Shown piece after piece: positions 1 through 6,906 of a stretch of DNA of 18,867 nucleotides. Position 1 is the first letter of the stretch, and each line of letters starts with the position of its first letter. The stretch is from an uncultured Collinsella sp. GTDB taxonomy: Bacteria; Actinomycetota; Coriobacteriia; Coriobacteriales; Coriobacteriaceae. A model generated the notes under the pieces. That model was not told where the DNA came from, did no database searches, and saw nothing but the letters and a program-made list of their open reading frames with translations. A program made the position numbers and the translations under genes. Location of the stretch: assembly GCA_900545165.1 (NCBI GenBank), contig UQYA01000033.1:1-18867 (forward strand). The letters are read 5' to 3'.

Positions 1-8
1 GCTCAGGA

Positions 9-42
9 GTCTCGTGGGCTCGGAGATGTGTATAAGAGACAG
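9..42 (+). other. Nextera (Tn5) sequencing adapter, not genomic
   Basis: Bases 9-42 read as the standard 34-nt Illumina Nextera read-2 transposase adapter, and 24-42 (AGATGTGTATAAGAGACAG) is the 19-bp Tn5 mosaic end. Everything up to base 42 should be treated as library-derived. The genomic sequence starts at about base 43, inside the transketolase gene. Confidence 0.95.
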
Positions 43-276
43 ATCGTCAAGAGCGCCACCAAGACCGGCCACGTCGTGACCGTCGAGGAGCATTCTGTAA
101 TCGGTGGCCTGGGCAGCGCCGTTGCCGACGTCCTGTGCGAGCAGTGCCCGACGCCCCTCAAGAAGATCGGCGTCAACGACACCTTTGGCGAGTCCGGCCC
201 GGGTGCCGAGCTCTTGCACAAGTATGGCCTGGACGCCGCCAACATCGTGGCGACCACCAAGGAGTTCTTGGCATAA
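43..276 (+). CDS. Transketolase C-terminal subunit, 3' fragment (5' end missing)
   Basis: This is the last 77 codons of a transketolase C-terminal-section protein. The family carries part of the thiamine-diphosphate transketolase of the non-oxidative pentose phosphate pathway, and in many anaerobes it is split into two genes. Visible family features are GHVVTVEEHSVIGGLGSAV (glycine-rich turn after a conserved Glu-Glu-His) and IGVNDTFGESGPGAELL, followed by a KYGLDAANI tail. The full-length C-terminal subunit is usually about 310 aa, so three quarters is lost to the adapter-bearing contig end. Six in-frame codons upstream of base 43 derive from the adapter and must not be counted. The pyruvate dehydrogenase E1-beta and DXS families share this fold. 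The GVNDTFGESG motif and the lack of DXS-like C-terminal features favour transketolase. The stop is TAA at 274-276. Confidence 0.85.
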   Translation: MVKSATKTGHVVTVEEHSVIGGLGSAVADVLCEQCPTPLKKIGVNDTFGESGPGAELLHKYGLDAANIVATTKEFLA

Positions 277-324
277 GGCAAGGCGGATCTCAAGGACTGC
301 TTCGCCAGAACTATGGAAACCCGG

Positions 325-356
325 CAGGGGCGCTCTCTTGGAGAGCGCCCCTGTTT
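325..356 (+). terminator. Rho-independent terminator of the transketolase gene
   Basis: A perfect 13-bp inverted repeat, CAGGGGCGCTCTC (325-337) with GAGAGCGCCCCTG (341-353), has a 3-nt loop and is followed by TTT. It lies 48 bp after the transketolase stop. The short T-tract is the only weakness. Confidence 0.75.
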
Positions 357-357
357 C

Positions 358-424
358 AGTTGCGGTGAAATAGGGACTGATTAGACCTTTTAACTGGTAA
401 AACAGTCCCTATTTCACCGCAACT
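358..424. repeat. 67-bp palindromic repeat, copy 1
   Basis: Perfect 22-bp inverted arms lie at 358-379 and 403-424 around a 23-bp loop. The arm core is GGTGAAATAGGGACTG. A second copy with the same total length, arm length and loop length lies at 14338-14404. Its right arm is identical, but its loop is unrelated. Two copies with conserved arms and free loops indicate a dispersed intergenic palindromic element of the REP/MITE kind. It sits just behind the transketolase terminator. Confidence 0.85.
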
Positions 425-553
425 CATGAAGACGCCCCTCAAGCACGGTCCCATCAGGAAAAAGGGCATATATCGACAAAGCGCAATTCAGACCCTTCCA
501 GCTTTGTATATGCAGCACCTCAAGATAAACGCGGCGACCCCTTAGTTATCGCA

Positions 554-676
554 GGCCGGGCACAAGGTTACTCTCCAAATCTTTCCGCAGGACGGAGGAG
601 CCCCCGCCGCGCGAAGCGCGCAGCGGGGGCTCCGACATGTCCGAGGACGATTTGGAGAGTAACCCTGTGTCCGGCC
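554..676. repeat. Large nested palindrome (123 bp), two-stage hairpin
   Basis: The outer 28-bp arms at 554-581 and 649-676 differ at only two positions, both compatible with G-U pairing; the arm core is GGTTACTCTCCAAATC. Inside sits a second hairpin, GGAGCCCCCGC (597-607) with GCGGGGGCTCC (623-633), capped by CGCGC-GAA-GCGCG (608-620). It lies between the transketolase terminator and the ftsE promoter. It has no coding frame and only one copy in this window. Confidence 0.8.
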
Positions 677-726
677 GACGGGATCCCTAACCACGCCATG
701 CTTCTTATGTGCAGCAAAGCTAATGC

Positions 727-735
727 TGCTAAAAT
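727..735 (+). promoter_or_regulatory. Candidate extended -10 promoter of ftsE
   Basis: TGCTAAAAT (TG-N-TAAAAT) lies 45 bp before the GTG start of ftsE. No good -35 box is visible 16-18 bp upstream, which extended -10 promoters can tolerate. A small inverted repeat, GCAGCA (712-717) with TGCTGC (724-729), overlaps it. Confidence 0.4.
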
Positions 736-780
736 ACAAAGCGCTCATGTAGTTTAAACGCACGACGATAAGGAGCACCA

Positions 781-2001
781 GTGGGTAACCACTTCCGTAC
801 CTCCGGTGCGGGCGATGATGCCCCCAAGACGCAGGCAGGCGTCCAGGGCAGTCGTTTCGCCACTCCGGATTCAGAGGGCCAGCCTGTTGCTCAGGCCCCC
901 GCTCAGCCGGCAGATCAGGCACAGCCGGCATCCGATCCCTTTGCCTACAATCCAACCAGCGATGTCGCGCTTTCCGGCACGGCGGGTTTTGAGCCCGTTC
1001 AGGCCGTGACCGCTCGCGTGGAGCAGCCTCAGGCTGGTGCCGCCACGCCGCAGCCTACCATGGCCGGCATTCCCGACCCCTTGGCCCCTGCGACGCCGGC
1101 TCCTCAGCCTGCGCAGTCCGGTCTCTTTGCCGCTATTCCCGACCCCACGCAGCCTGCTGCCCCGGTGGTCGAGAGCGATCAGGCAGCCGAGGTCGCAAGC
1201 CTCGATAACGCGCTCAACAACCCCGATTTTACGTCGGTGTTTGCGCCCATCGATCCGCAGGCCAGCCGCAAGAAGATGGCCAAGCAGGCCGGTGTCGAGC
1301 CCGTCATCCTTATGGAGCATGTCACCAAGATCTATCCGGCACAGCCCAACAAGCCTGCACTCGACGACATCAACATCGAGATCTATCCGGGCGAGTTCGT
1401 CTTCCTGGTCGGTCACTCCGGCTCGGGTAAGACCACGCTGCTGTCGACGCTCAACCGCGACGTCAAGCCGACGAGCGGCCGCATCCTGGTTGCCGGCCAG
1501 GACCTCATGAAGATCAAGAACCGCAAGGTTCCGTTCCTGCGCCGCCAGATTGGCGCCGTGTTCCAGGACTTTAAGCTTCTGCCGCAAAAGACCGCCTACG
1601 AAAACGTGGCGTTTGCCCTGCAGTGCATCGGCAAGCCCAAGGGCGTCATTCGCAGCCAGGTGCCCGAGGTGCTGCGTCTGGTCGGCCTGGCCGATCAGAT
1701 GGACTCGCTGCCCGACCAGCTTTCCGGTGGCGAGCAGCAGCGCGTTGCCGTCGCCCGCGCTATGGTCAACCGTCCGCCGCTGCTGATCTGCGACGAGCCG
1801 ACGGGCAACCTCGACCCGGCGATCTCGCTGGGCATCATGAAGCTGCTCGAGCGTATTAACCGCACCGGCACCACCGTGATCGTCGCCACGCACGACCGCG
1901 AGATGGTCGATAGCATGCACCGTCGCGTGATCGCCCTCGAGGGCGGCCACGTTATCCGCGACCAGGAGAGGGGAGGTTACGGCAACTATGGCACCAACTA
2001 A
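781..2001 (+). CDS. ftsE: Cell-division ATP-binding protein FtsE with long N-terminal extension
   Basis: FtsE is the ABC ATPase of the FtsEX complex, which couples the divisome to peptidoglycan hydrolases at the inner face of the membrane. The protein is 406 aa. Residues 1 to about 172 are a low-complexity region rich in Ala, Pro and Gln, and residues 175-396 are a complete ABC domain. Visible motifs are Walker A GHSGSGKTT (211-219), Q-loop VFQDF (260-264), signature LSGGEQQ (314-320), Walker B LLICDEP with catalytic Glu339, and switch His371. Ordinary FtsE is about 220-230 aa, so the extension nearly doubles it. The GTG start is supported by AAGGAG at 770-775. No good internal start with a ribosome binding site stands out before the ABC domain. 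The gene overlaps ftsX by 14 bp, so the two are translationally coupled. Confidence 0.93.
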   Translation: MGNHFRTSGAGDDAPKTQAGVQGSRFATPDSEGQPVAQAPAQPADQAQPASDPFAYNPTSDVALSGTAGFEPVQAVTARVEQPQAGAATPQPTMAGIPDPLAPATPAPQPAQSGLFAAIPDPTQPAAPVVESDQAAEVASLDNALNNPDFTSVFAPIDPQASRKKMAKQAGVEPVILMEHVTKIYPAQPNKPALDDINIEIYPGEFVFLVGHSGSGKTTLLSTLNRDVKPTSGRILVAGQDLMKIKNRKVPFLRRQIGAVFQDFKLLPQKTAYENVAFALQCIGKPKGVIRSQVPEVLRLVGLADQMDSLPDQLSGGEQQRVAVARAMVNRPPLLICDEPTGNLDPAISLGIMKLLERINRTGTTVIVATHDREMVDSMHRRVIALEGGHVIRDQERGGYGNYGTN

Positions 2002-2908
2002 CGTGGGCTACTCCTTCAAAGAGGCAATCAGCCACTTCTTCCGTAACTGGACTACCTCGCTCGGCGCCGTCATCACGATCTTCCTTTCGCTGTTTATCAT
2101 CGGCCTGTTCATCATGGGCTCCGCGATGCTGAACTCCGTGATCGGCACCGTCGAGGATCAGGTTGTCATCAACGCGTTCATTAGCGATGGCGCCGATCAG
2201 GCCGATGTTCAGGCTTTTGAGGCCGAGCTTAAGACGTGGAATAACGTCAAGTCCGTGACCTATAAGGACAAGGACGACGCGCTGGCCGAGTATACGAGCA
2301 AGATGTCGGGCAACGCCGACGCCACCATGAGCGCGCTCGATGGCCAGAACCCGCTGCCGGCTTCGTTTGCAATTGAGATGGACGATCCGTCCAAGGTCGA
2401 GAGCACGGCAGAGAAGCTCAAGAAGGATGCCGATTTCCAGAAGATCGCGGATGACGGCGACGTCAACGCGAGCGTGCTGTACGGCCAGGAGGAAGTGAGC
2501 CGCCTGTTCCAGGTGACCAACTACATCCGCATCGCCGCCGTGGTGCTCGTTGGCCTTCTGACCTTTATCGCATTCATCTTCATCAACAACACGATTCGCC
2601 TGTCCATCACGGCGCGTCGTCGTGAGATTGCGATTATGCGTCTGGTCGGCGCCAGCAACGGCTTCATTCGCGGCCCGTTTATCACCGAGGGCGTGCTGCA
2701 GGCCATTTTGGGCTCGCTGCTTTCCATCGGCGTTCTGGAGCTGCTGCGCAATCTGATGATTCCGCGTCTGCAGGAGAGCATCGGCTGGATGTCGTTTGCC
2801 CTGCCGATGCAGTACTACCTGGTGACCTATGCTGCGCTGATTCTGGTCGGCGTGATTATCGGTCTCTTTGGTTCTGCCATCGCCATGCGCCGCTACCTGC
2901 GCGTGTAG
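1988..2908 (+). CDS. ftsX: Cell-division permease-like protein FtsX
   Basis: FtsX is the membrane partner of FtsE and passes ATP-driven conformational changes to extracellular cell-wall hydrolases. At 306 aa it has the usual length. The topology is typical: a cytoplasmic start, TM1 at about 24-46, an extracellular domain at about 47-178, TM2 at about 181-202, and TM3 and TM4 at about 230-252 and 277-299. The segment TARRREIAIMRLVGAS (208-223) after TM2 is the conserved FtsX/MacB-type cytoplasmic coupling region. The ATG lies inside the last codons of ftsE in another frame, and GGGGAGG at 1971-1977 serves as ribosome binding site. A strong terminator 24 bp after the stop closes the two-gene operon. 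No hydrolase gene follows. Confidence 0.94.
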   Translation: MAPTNVGYSFKEAISHFFRNWTTSLGAVITIFLSLFIIGLFIMGSAMLNSVIGTVEDQVVINAFISDGADQADVQAFEAELKTWNNVKSVTYKDKDDALAEYTSKMSGNADATMSALDGQNPLPASFAIEMDDPSKVESTAEKLKKDADFQKIADDGDVNASVLYGQEEVSRLFQVTNYIRIAAVVLVGLLTFIAFIFINNTIRLSITARRREIAIMRLVGASNGFIRGPFITEGVLQAILGSLLSIGVLELLRNLMIPRLQESIGWMSFALPMQYYLVTYAALILVGVIIGLFGSAIAMRRYLRV

Positions 2909-2932
2909 GCATGCCTGGAATTCATCCCTTCC

Positions 2933-2966
2933 AACGGGTCGTCTCTTATGGGGCGGCCCGTTTTTT
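2933..2966 (+). terminator. Rho-independent terminator of ftsEX
   Basis: AACGGGTCG pairs with CGGCCCGTT (one G-U) around a 12-nt loop and runs into TTTTTT. It lies 24 bp after the ftsX stop. Confidence 0.85.
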
Positions 2967-2967
2967 G

Positions 2968-3046
2968 ATCCCTAGGGGACGGGGGAAACGGATCATCGTG
3001 GCGCTGGTCTATCTATGTGATCCGTTTTCCCCCGTCCCCTAGGGAT
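2968..3046. repeat. 79-bp long palindrome between ftsX and rnr
   Basis: Arms at 2968-2995 and 3018-3046 are complementary over 28 bp apart from one extra A in the right arm (AAA against AAAA). The loop is 22 bp. The arm core is CCTAGGGGACGGGGGAAA. It begins immediately after the T-tract of the ftsEX terminator and ends about 50 bp before rnr. It is not related in sequence to the other palindromes in the window. Confidence 0.8.
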
Positions 3047-3098
3047 GATTTGGGTAGACTCTTGGGATGTAAGCGGCAATCGATAGTTAGGAGGCGCC

Positions 3099-5234
3099 AT
3101 GGGGCGCAATAACAAGCATAAGCGTGGAGCTCGCAATAAGCGCGGGCCGGTGCGCAGCGAACGCCGTCCGAGCCTGACCGGGCGCGTGCAGCTCCATGAG
3201 CACAGTGCCTATGTCATAACCGAGAATGGCGACTACAAGGTCATGGGTCGCGGTAAGCGCGAGATCATGGATGGCGATACCGTTGCCGTGAGCATTAAGA
3301 ACAGCCCGCACGGTGAGCGTCGCGCCGTGATCGAAGGCGTGGTTGAGCGCGCAGCCATAAGCGTGGTGGGCACGTACCAGACCGCCGGTCCGCTCGGTGT
3401 GATCGAGCCGCTCGATTCGCGTCTGAAGGCCGACTTCTTCATTCTGCCCGAGGATACCTCGGCGGATCGTCTGGGCGTCCACCCGGGTGATGCCGTTGTC
3501 GCGCGCATTTTGACCTACCCGACGCGCCTGGAATCGGGTACCGTGACGATCGAACGCCGCATCGGCGGAGATGACGCGCCCGATTTGGGCGTTCAATATG
3601 TGATGGCGCGTTACGGCTATACCGATAGCTATCCCGAGGCCGCGCTGGACGAGGCCGAGGGGCTTTCGCTCGATGTGTCCGCGGCGCTTAAGGACCAGCT
3701 CCGCCGCGATCTGCGCGACCGCTTTGTCATCACGATCGACCCAGTCGACGCGCGCGACTTTGACGATGCCATTTCGTTGGAGCGCACGCCCGAGGGTGGC
3801 TACAAGCTGGGTGTGCATATCGCCGACGTTTCACACTATGTGGCTTGGGACGGGCATATCGATCTTGAGGCTCGTCATCGTACGACATCGGTGTATCTGG
3901 CCGATCGCGTGCTTCCCATGCTGCCCGAACGCCTGTCCTGTGACCTGTGCTCGCTTCGCCCTGACGAGGACCGCCTGGCGTTTACCGTCGATATCGAGCT
4001 CGATGCGCAGGGTCGCGTGCGGCATTATGATCCGTACCCCAGCGTGATTCGCTCGCGTGTGCGTATGGACTATGACGGCGCCGAGGCGCTGCTGGTGCGT
4101 GCCAGCGCGGTTGAGTATTCGGTGCTGGAGGGTGCGGCCGAGGATGTTGCGGCTGCTGAGGCCTCGCGCGAGGAAGCGCTTGAGCGCGGTCTTGCGTGCG
4201 AGGAGGCCGCCCGCGGCTACAACGTCGACCTCGGCGATTTCCTTGTCGCCGCCAACGAACTCGCCGAACTTCGCCGTCGTATTCGTCGCGCCCGCGGCTC
4301 AGTCGATTTTGACACAGCCGAGATTCGCGCTCTATTGGATGAGGACGGAGTGCCCGTGCAGATTGTGGCGCGTGAGCGTTCGTGTGCCACGTCGCTTATC
4401 GAGGAAGCCATGCTGCTCGCCAACGAGTGCGTTGCAGAGTGGCTGGCAGACCGTGATATCGAGGCCTGCTATCGCGTGCATGAGGATCCGAGCCCCGATA
4501 GCCTGCACGGTGCCGCCGTTGCGCTGGCGCAGCTAGGCATCATCGACGATCGCCGTGCTGCCGGTATTGCCCTGGGGAGCCCCGATGAGCTGCAGGCTGC
4601 AGTCGATGCTGCCGCCGGTACGGCCAACGCACCGCTCGTCAACACGCTGCTTCTGCGCAGCATGCAGCGCGCGCTGTACAAGCCGCGCAACGAGGGCCAC
4701 TTTGCGCTCGCCGCGCCGTGCTACTGTCACTTTACGAGTCCCATCCGCCGCTACCCCGATCTGGTGGTGCACCGCGTGCTCAAACTGCAGTTGGCCTATG
4801 AGCAGCTCGGCGGCAAGGACGCCTTGGTCCGTACGCCGCGGCTGATCGGCAAGGGGCGCGAGTCGCTGCCGCGCATTCTGCCGCAGATCTGCCGCGCATG
4901 TAGCGATGCCGAGCGCGCGGCAGATGCCGCCAGCCATGCGACGCAAAAGATCAAGATTGCCCAGTACTATGAGGACCGTCTGGGCGAGCGCTATGCCGGA
5001 ACCGTCTCGTGGGTTAGCAGCATGGGCCTCTTTGTGCGCTTGGACCTAACGCAGGTCGAAGGCTTGGTTTCGATCAAGAGCCTGGGCAACGAGTGGTTCG
5101 AGTTTGACGAGGACGCGCTTACGCTGACGGGCGCCGACACGGGGACTCGCTATGAACTGGGTCAGCGCGTGATTGTCGAGGTCTCGCGCGTCAATACCAC
5201 GCGTGGGCACTTGGACTTTAAGCTTATCCATTAG
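3099..5234 (+). CDS. rnr: Ribonuclease R (RNase II/VacB family 3'-5' exoribonuclease)
   Basis: RNase R is a processive 3'-5' exoribonuclease that degrades structured RNA, including tmRNA-tagged messages. The protein is 711 aa, within the normal range of about 700-810. It has a short basic N-terminus (GRNNKHKRGARNKRG), cold-shock-like OB domains at about 25-170, and an RNB catalytic domain from about 205. The catalytic cluster IDPVDARDFDDA (213-224) supplies the four Asp residues 214, 220, 222 and 223, as in RNase II. A C-terminal S1 domain (YAGTVSWVSSMGLFVRL onward) ends the protein. ATG 3099 is fixed by AGGAGG at 3089-3094. There is no separate N-terminal winged helix like that of E. coli RNase R. 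In many bacteria smpB lies next to rnr, but here it is at 13855. Confidence 0.93.
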   Translation: MGRNNKHKRGARNKRGPVRSERRPSLTGRVQLHEHSAYVITENGDYKVMGRGKREIMDGDTVAVSIKNSPHGERRAVIEGVVERAAISVVGTYQTAGPLGVIEPLDSRLKADFFILPEDTSADRLGVHPGDAVVARILTYPTRLESGTVTIERRIGGDDAPDLGVQYVMARYGYTDSYPEAALDEAEGLSLDVSAALKDQLRRDLRDRFVITIDPVDARDFDDAISLERTPEGGYKLGVHIADVSHYVAWDGHIDLEARHRTTSVYLADRVLPMLPERLSCDLCSLRPDEDRLAFTVDIELDAQGRVRHYDPYPSVIRSRVRMDYDGAEALLVRASAVEYSVLEGAAEDVAAAEASREEALERGLACEEAARGYNVDLGDFLVAANELAELRRRIRRARGSVDFDTAEIRALLDEDGVPVQIVARERSCATSLIEEAMLLANECVAEWLADRDIEACYRVHEDPSPDSLHGAAVALAQLGIIDDRRAAGIALGSPDELQAAVDAAAGTANAPLVNTLLLRSMQRALYKPRNEGHFALAAPCYCHFTSPIRRYPDLVVHRVLKLQLAYEQLGGKDALVRTPRLIGKGRESLPRILPQICRACSDAERAADAASHATQKIKIAQYYEDRLGERYAGTVSWVSSMGLFVRLDLTQVEGLVSIKSLGNEWFEFDEDALTLTGADTGTRYELGQRVIVEVSRVNTTRGHLDFKLIH

Positions 5235-5261
5235 CCAAATCCCGACTCATGGTGGGGGAGC

Positions 5262-5294
5262 GGAGGGCGGCCTTTCGGGACCGCCCTTCGCATT
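5262..5294 (+). terminator. Probable terminator after rnr
   Basis: GGAGGGCGG (5262-5270) pairs with CCGCCCTTC (5281-5289) with one G-U and a 10-nt loop. Only a weak run of T follows (GCATTT), so termination may be partial. Confidence 0.55.
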
Positions 5295-5360
5295 TGAATC
5301 GTGACTACCTTGCCGTCTGCTCGGCCGCCCGCTTACCTGCTATTTGAGAGGTAAAACCTA

Positions 5361-5392
5361 CCAAAATAAACCTGTCCCTTTTGGCAGGTTTA
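5361..5392. repeat. Interleaved inverted repeats upstream of the recombinase
   Basis: CCAAAA (5361-5366) can pair with TTTTGG (5379-5384), and TAAACCTG (5367-5374) with CAGGTTTA (5385-5392). The two pairings interleave in an A-B-A'-B' order, so they are alternatives or a tight pseudoknot-like arrangement. The block ends 18 bp before the recombinase ATG. It could be a recombinase-binding site, a leader structure, or the remnant of another palindromic element. Confidence 0.45.
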
Positions 5393-5410
5393 CAAGAAAG
5401 CGGGGATGAG

Positions 5411-6016
5411 ATGGCGACGGTGTACGGTTATGCGCGGGTGAGTTCGCGCGATCAGAACCTGAATCGGCAGCTGGATGCGCTGGGCGCCTATGGCGTGGGC
5501 TCGGCGAATATTTATGCCGACCATGCGAGCGGCAAGGACTTCGATCGACCGCGTTATCGCGAGCTGCTGCACGTCCTGGGAGACGGGGACGTGCTGGTGG
5601 TGCTTTCTATCGACCGACTTGGCCGTAATTACTCCGAGATTCTTGAGGAATGGCGACGCATTACCAAGGAGCTCGGGGTTGCCATTGTGGTGTTGGACAT
5701 GCCATTGCTTGACACGCGCGCTAGGGCCAGCGGCGCGCCGGATGTGACCAACGTCCTGATTGCCGATATTGTGCTGCAACTGCTGAGCTACGTGGCGCAG
5801 GTGGAGCGCGAGAATATCCATCGGCGCCAAGCGGAGGGAATTGCAGCGGCGCGGGCTCGAGGGGTCCGTTTCGGTCGACCTCGCAAGCCGTGCCCTCCTC
5901 AGTTTGAGCTGGTGCGCGATAGCTATGAGGCAGGCGATATTACCCGCAGCCAAGCAGCAAAGTGCCTGGGCGTGTGCGTGGGGACGTTCGATCGCTGGAT
6001 GCGCGAGGCGGGGTAG
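5411..6016 (+). CDS. Small serine recombinase (resolvase/invertase family)
   Basis: Serine recombinases of this type cut and rejoin DNA at short paired sites through a 5'-phosphoserine link, resolving cointegrates or inverting segments. The protein is 201 aa, typical for the small resolvase/invertase group. Its catalytic domain contains YGYARVSSRDQNL with nucleophile Ser11 and Arg9, and the IDRLGRN motif with Arg69 and Arg72. The long helix around VERENIHRRQAEGIAAAR leads into a C-terminal helix-turn-helix (about 165-198, DITRSQAAKCLGVCVGTF). I chose ATG 5411, because the upstream in-frame TTG at 5381 has no ribosome binding site and lies in the inverted-repeat block. No transposase, integrase or other mobile gene is adjacent, so its target is unknown. 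It could be a domesticated resolvase or a DNA invertase. Confidence 0.88.
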   Translation: MATVYGYARVSSRDQNLNRQLDALGAYGVGSANIYADHASGKDFDRPRYRELLHVLGDGDVLVVLSIDRLGRNYSEILEEWRRITKELGVAIVVLDMPLLDTRARASGAPDVTNVLIADIVLQLLSYVAQVERENIHRRQAEGIAAARARGVRFGRPRKPCPPQFELVRDSYEAGDITRSQAAKCLGVCVGTFDRWMREAG

Positions 6017-6120
6017 GGGTTTGCGTCGCTTTGTCGCTTCCTGTTGCGATTCAAATTTTGATACGGTGACGATGTCATTTGGGGCTACACTCGCTGATAT
6101 TCAAAAAAGGAGGTTGGCCC

Positions 6121-6702
6121 TTGGCGCGCGTAAAACAAATAATCGGATGGACCGCGGTCGTTCTGTTCGCTGCAACGCTGGCGGGCATCTGGGTGCTGAC
6201 GGAGCAAAACGCGGTGCAGACGTCGTTGCTGAGCGAGTCCACCGCGCGTGTGGTGGAGGGTCAGGCTACGGGCGTTCAGGCTGCCGATGCCACGGGTGAA
6301 GCCCAGACGGAGAACGGAATGACCGGGGGCGCCGATTCGGCTGCCTCGAATGTCCGGTCTGGCCGACTTGCTTCCATTCGCATGTGGGTGGGCACGAACG
6401 TCCGTCGCGTTGCCCATACCGTAGAGTTTTTCTTCGTCGGATTGTTCGCCTCGGTGGTCGTGGTCTGCTTTTCCAGGCGTCCGTGGAGCGTATGCTCCCG
6501 TTGCGTGCCCGTATTGCTCTTTTGCGCCGCCTGCTCCGTTGGCGATCAGGTACATAAGATCTTTGTTCCCGGCAGGCATTTCGACGTTATCGATTTAGGA
6601 TTCGATGCTGCGGGCTATGTCACCGCCATGCTGTTGGTATTGCTGGCAGCGGCGTTGGTACGCCATGCGACTCGGCCGATCGGCGCCCATGCGAGGCGCT
6701 AG
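6121..6702 (+). CDS. VanZ-like family membrane protein
   Basis: The protein is 193 aa, with TM1 at about 8-26, then a hydrophilic Ala/Gly/Glu-rich stretch (about 28-88), a second helix at about 98-117, a third at about 126-140 and a last one at about 163-181. VanZ-family signatures are RRVAHTVEFFFVGLFA (His-containing helix), SVGDQVHKIFVPGRHFDVID (matching the family pattern D/E-x2-H/Q-x3-PGR-x4-D) and FDAAGY. VanZ proteins are poorly understood; the founding member gives low-level teicoplanin resistance. I chose the TTG start at 6121 because AAGGAGG at 6107-6113 sits 7 nt before it. The hydrophilic insert after TM1 is longer than usual. It stands alone between the recombinase and the MurNAc genes, with its own terminator. 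Function beyond family membership is unknown. Confidence 0.75.
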   Translation: MARVKQIIGWTAVVLFAATLAGIWVLTEQNAVQTSLLSESTARVVEGQATGVQAADATGEAQTENGMTGGADSAASNVRSGRLASIRMWVGTNVRRVAHTVEFFFVGLFASVVVVCFSRRPWSVCSRCVPVLLFCAACSVGDQVHKIFVPGRHFDVIDLGFDAAGYVTAMLLVLLAAALVRHATRPIGAHARR

Positions 6703-6783
6703 CCGGTAGCAAACCCGTTTCTGATAATGCGACCTCGTTGAATTATTTTGTGTCGCGCGTATTTCCGAGCGGTCGGATTTGAG

Positions 6784-6812
6784 GGGCGAGCGGTAGAACG
6801 CTCGCCCTTTGT
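6784..6812 (+). terminator. Terminator of the VanZ-like gene
   Basis: A perfect 9-bp stem, GGGCGAGCG (6784-6792) with CGCTCGCCC (6799-6807), has a 6-nt loop and is followed by TTTGT. It separates the VanZ-like gene from the MurNAc cluster. Confidence 0.75.
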
Positions 6813-6832
6813 GCGCCACGATGCGGCACAAT

Positions 6833-6861
6833 GTACCGCAAAAGCTGTTTGTATCCGGTAC
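6833..6861. promoter_or_regulatory. Possible operator upstream of the murR-like gene
   Basis: GTACCG (6833-6838) and CGGTAC (6856-6861) form a spaced inverted repeat 45 bp before the murR-like ATG. RpiR-family proteins often bind such dyads in their own promoter region. The arms are only 6 bp, so chance is possible. Confidence 0.3.
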
Positions 6862-6906
6862 GAATCGTTCGTTGGTCTTTAATTCTTCTCAACGGAGGTG
6901 TTTGAG

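Larger units (their letters stand above)
277..780. other. 504-bp gene-free region between the transketolase gene and ftsE
   Basis: No convincing gene is present. The region holds the transketolase terminator, a 67-bp palindrome (358-424), a larger nested palindrome (554-676), and the ftsE promoter and ribosome binding site. Bases 425-553 show nothing I can name; a 43-codon open stretch on the minus strand there has no usable start or recognisable family. Confidence 0.7.

Noticed and set aside
425..545. 43-codon minus-strand stretch that looks protein-like (contains ALFPDGTVLEG)
   Set aside because: No start codon with a ribosome site, stops on both sides, and no recognisable family; at most a gene remnant.
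542..955. 137-codon minus-strand open frame across the palindrome before ftsE
   Set aside because: It runs through the nested palindrome and into ftsE, and has no plausible ribosome binding site or family match.
871..1950. 359-codon open frame opposite ftsE
   Set aside because: It is a long mirror frame on the strand opposite a complete FtsE gene in G+C-rich DNA. The sequence shows no family motifs and no ribosome binding site.
5381..5410. Upstream TTG start for the serine recombinase
   Set aside because: No ribosome binding site precedes it and it lies inside the inverted-repeat block. The conserved family start MATVYGYARVS begins at ATG 5411.
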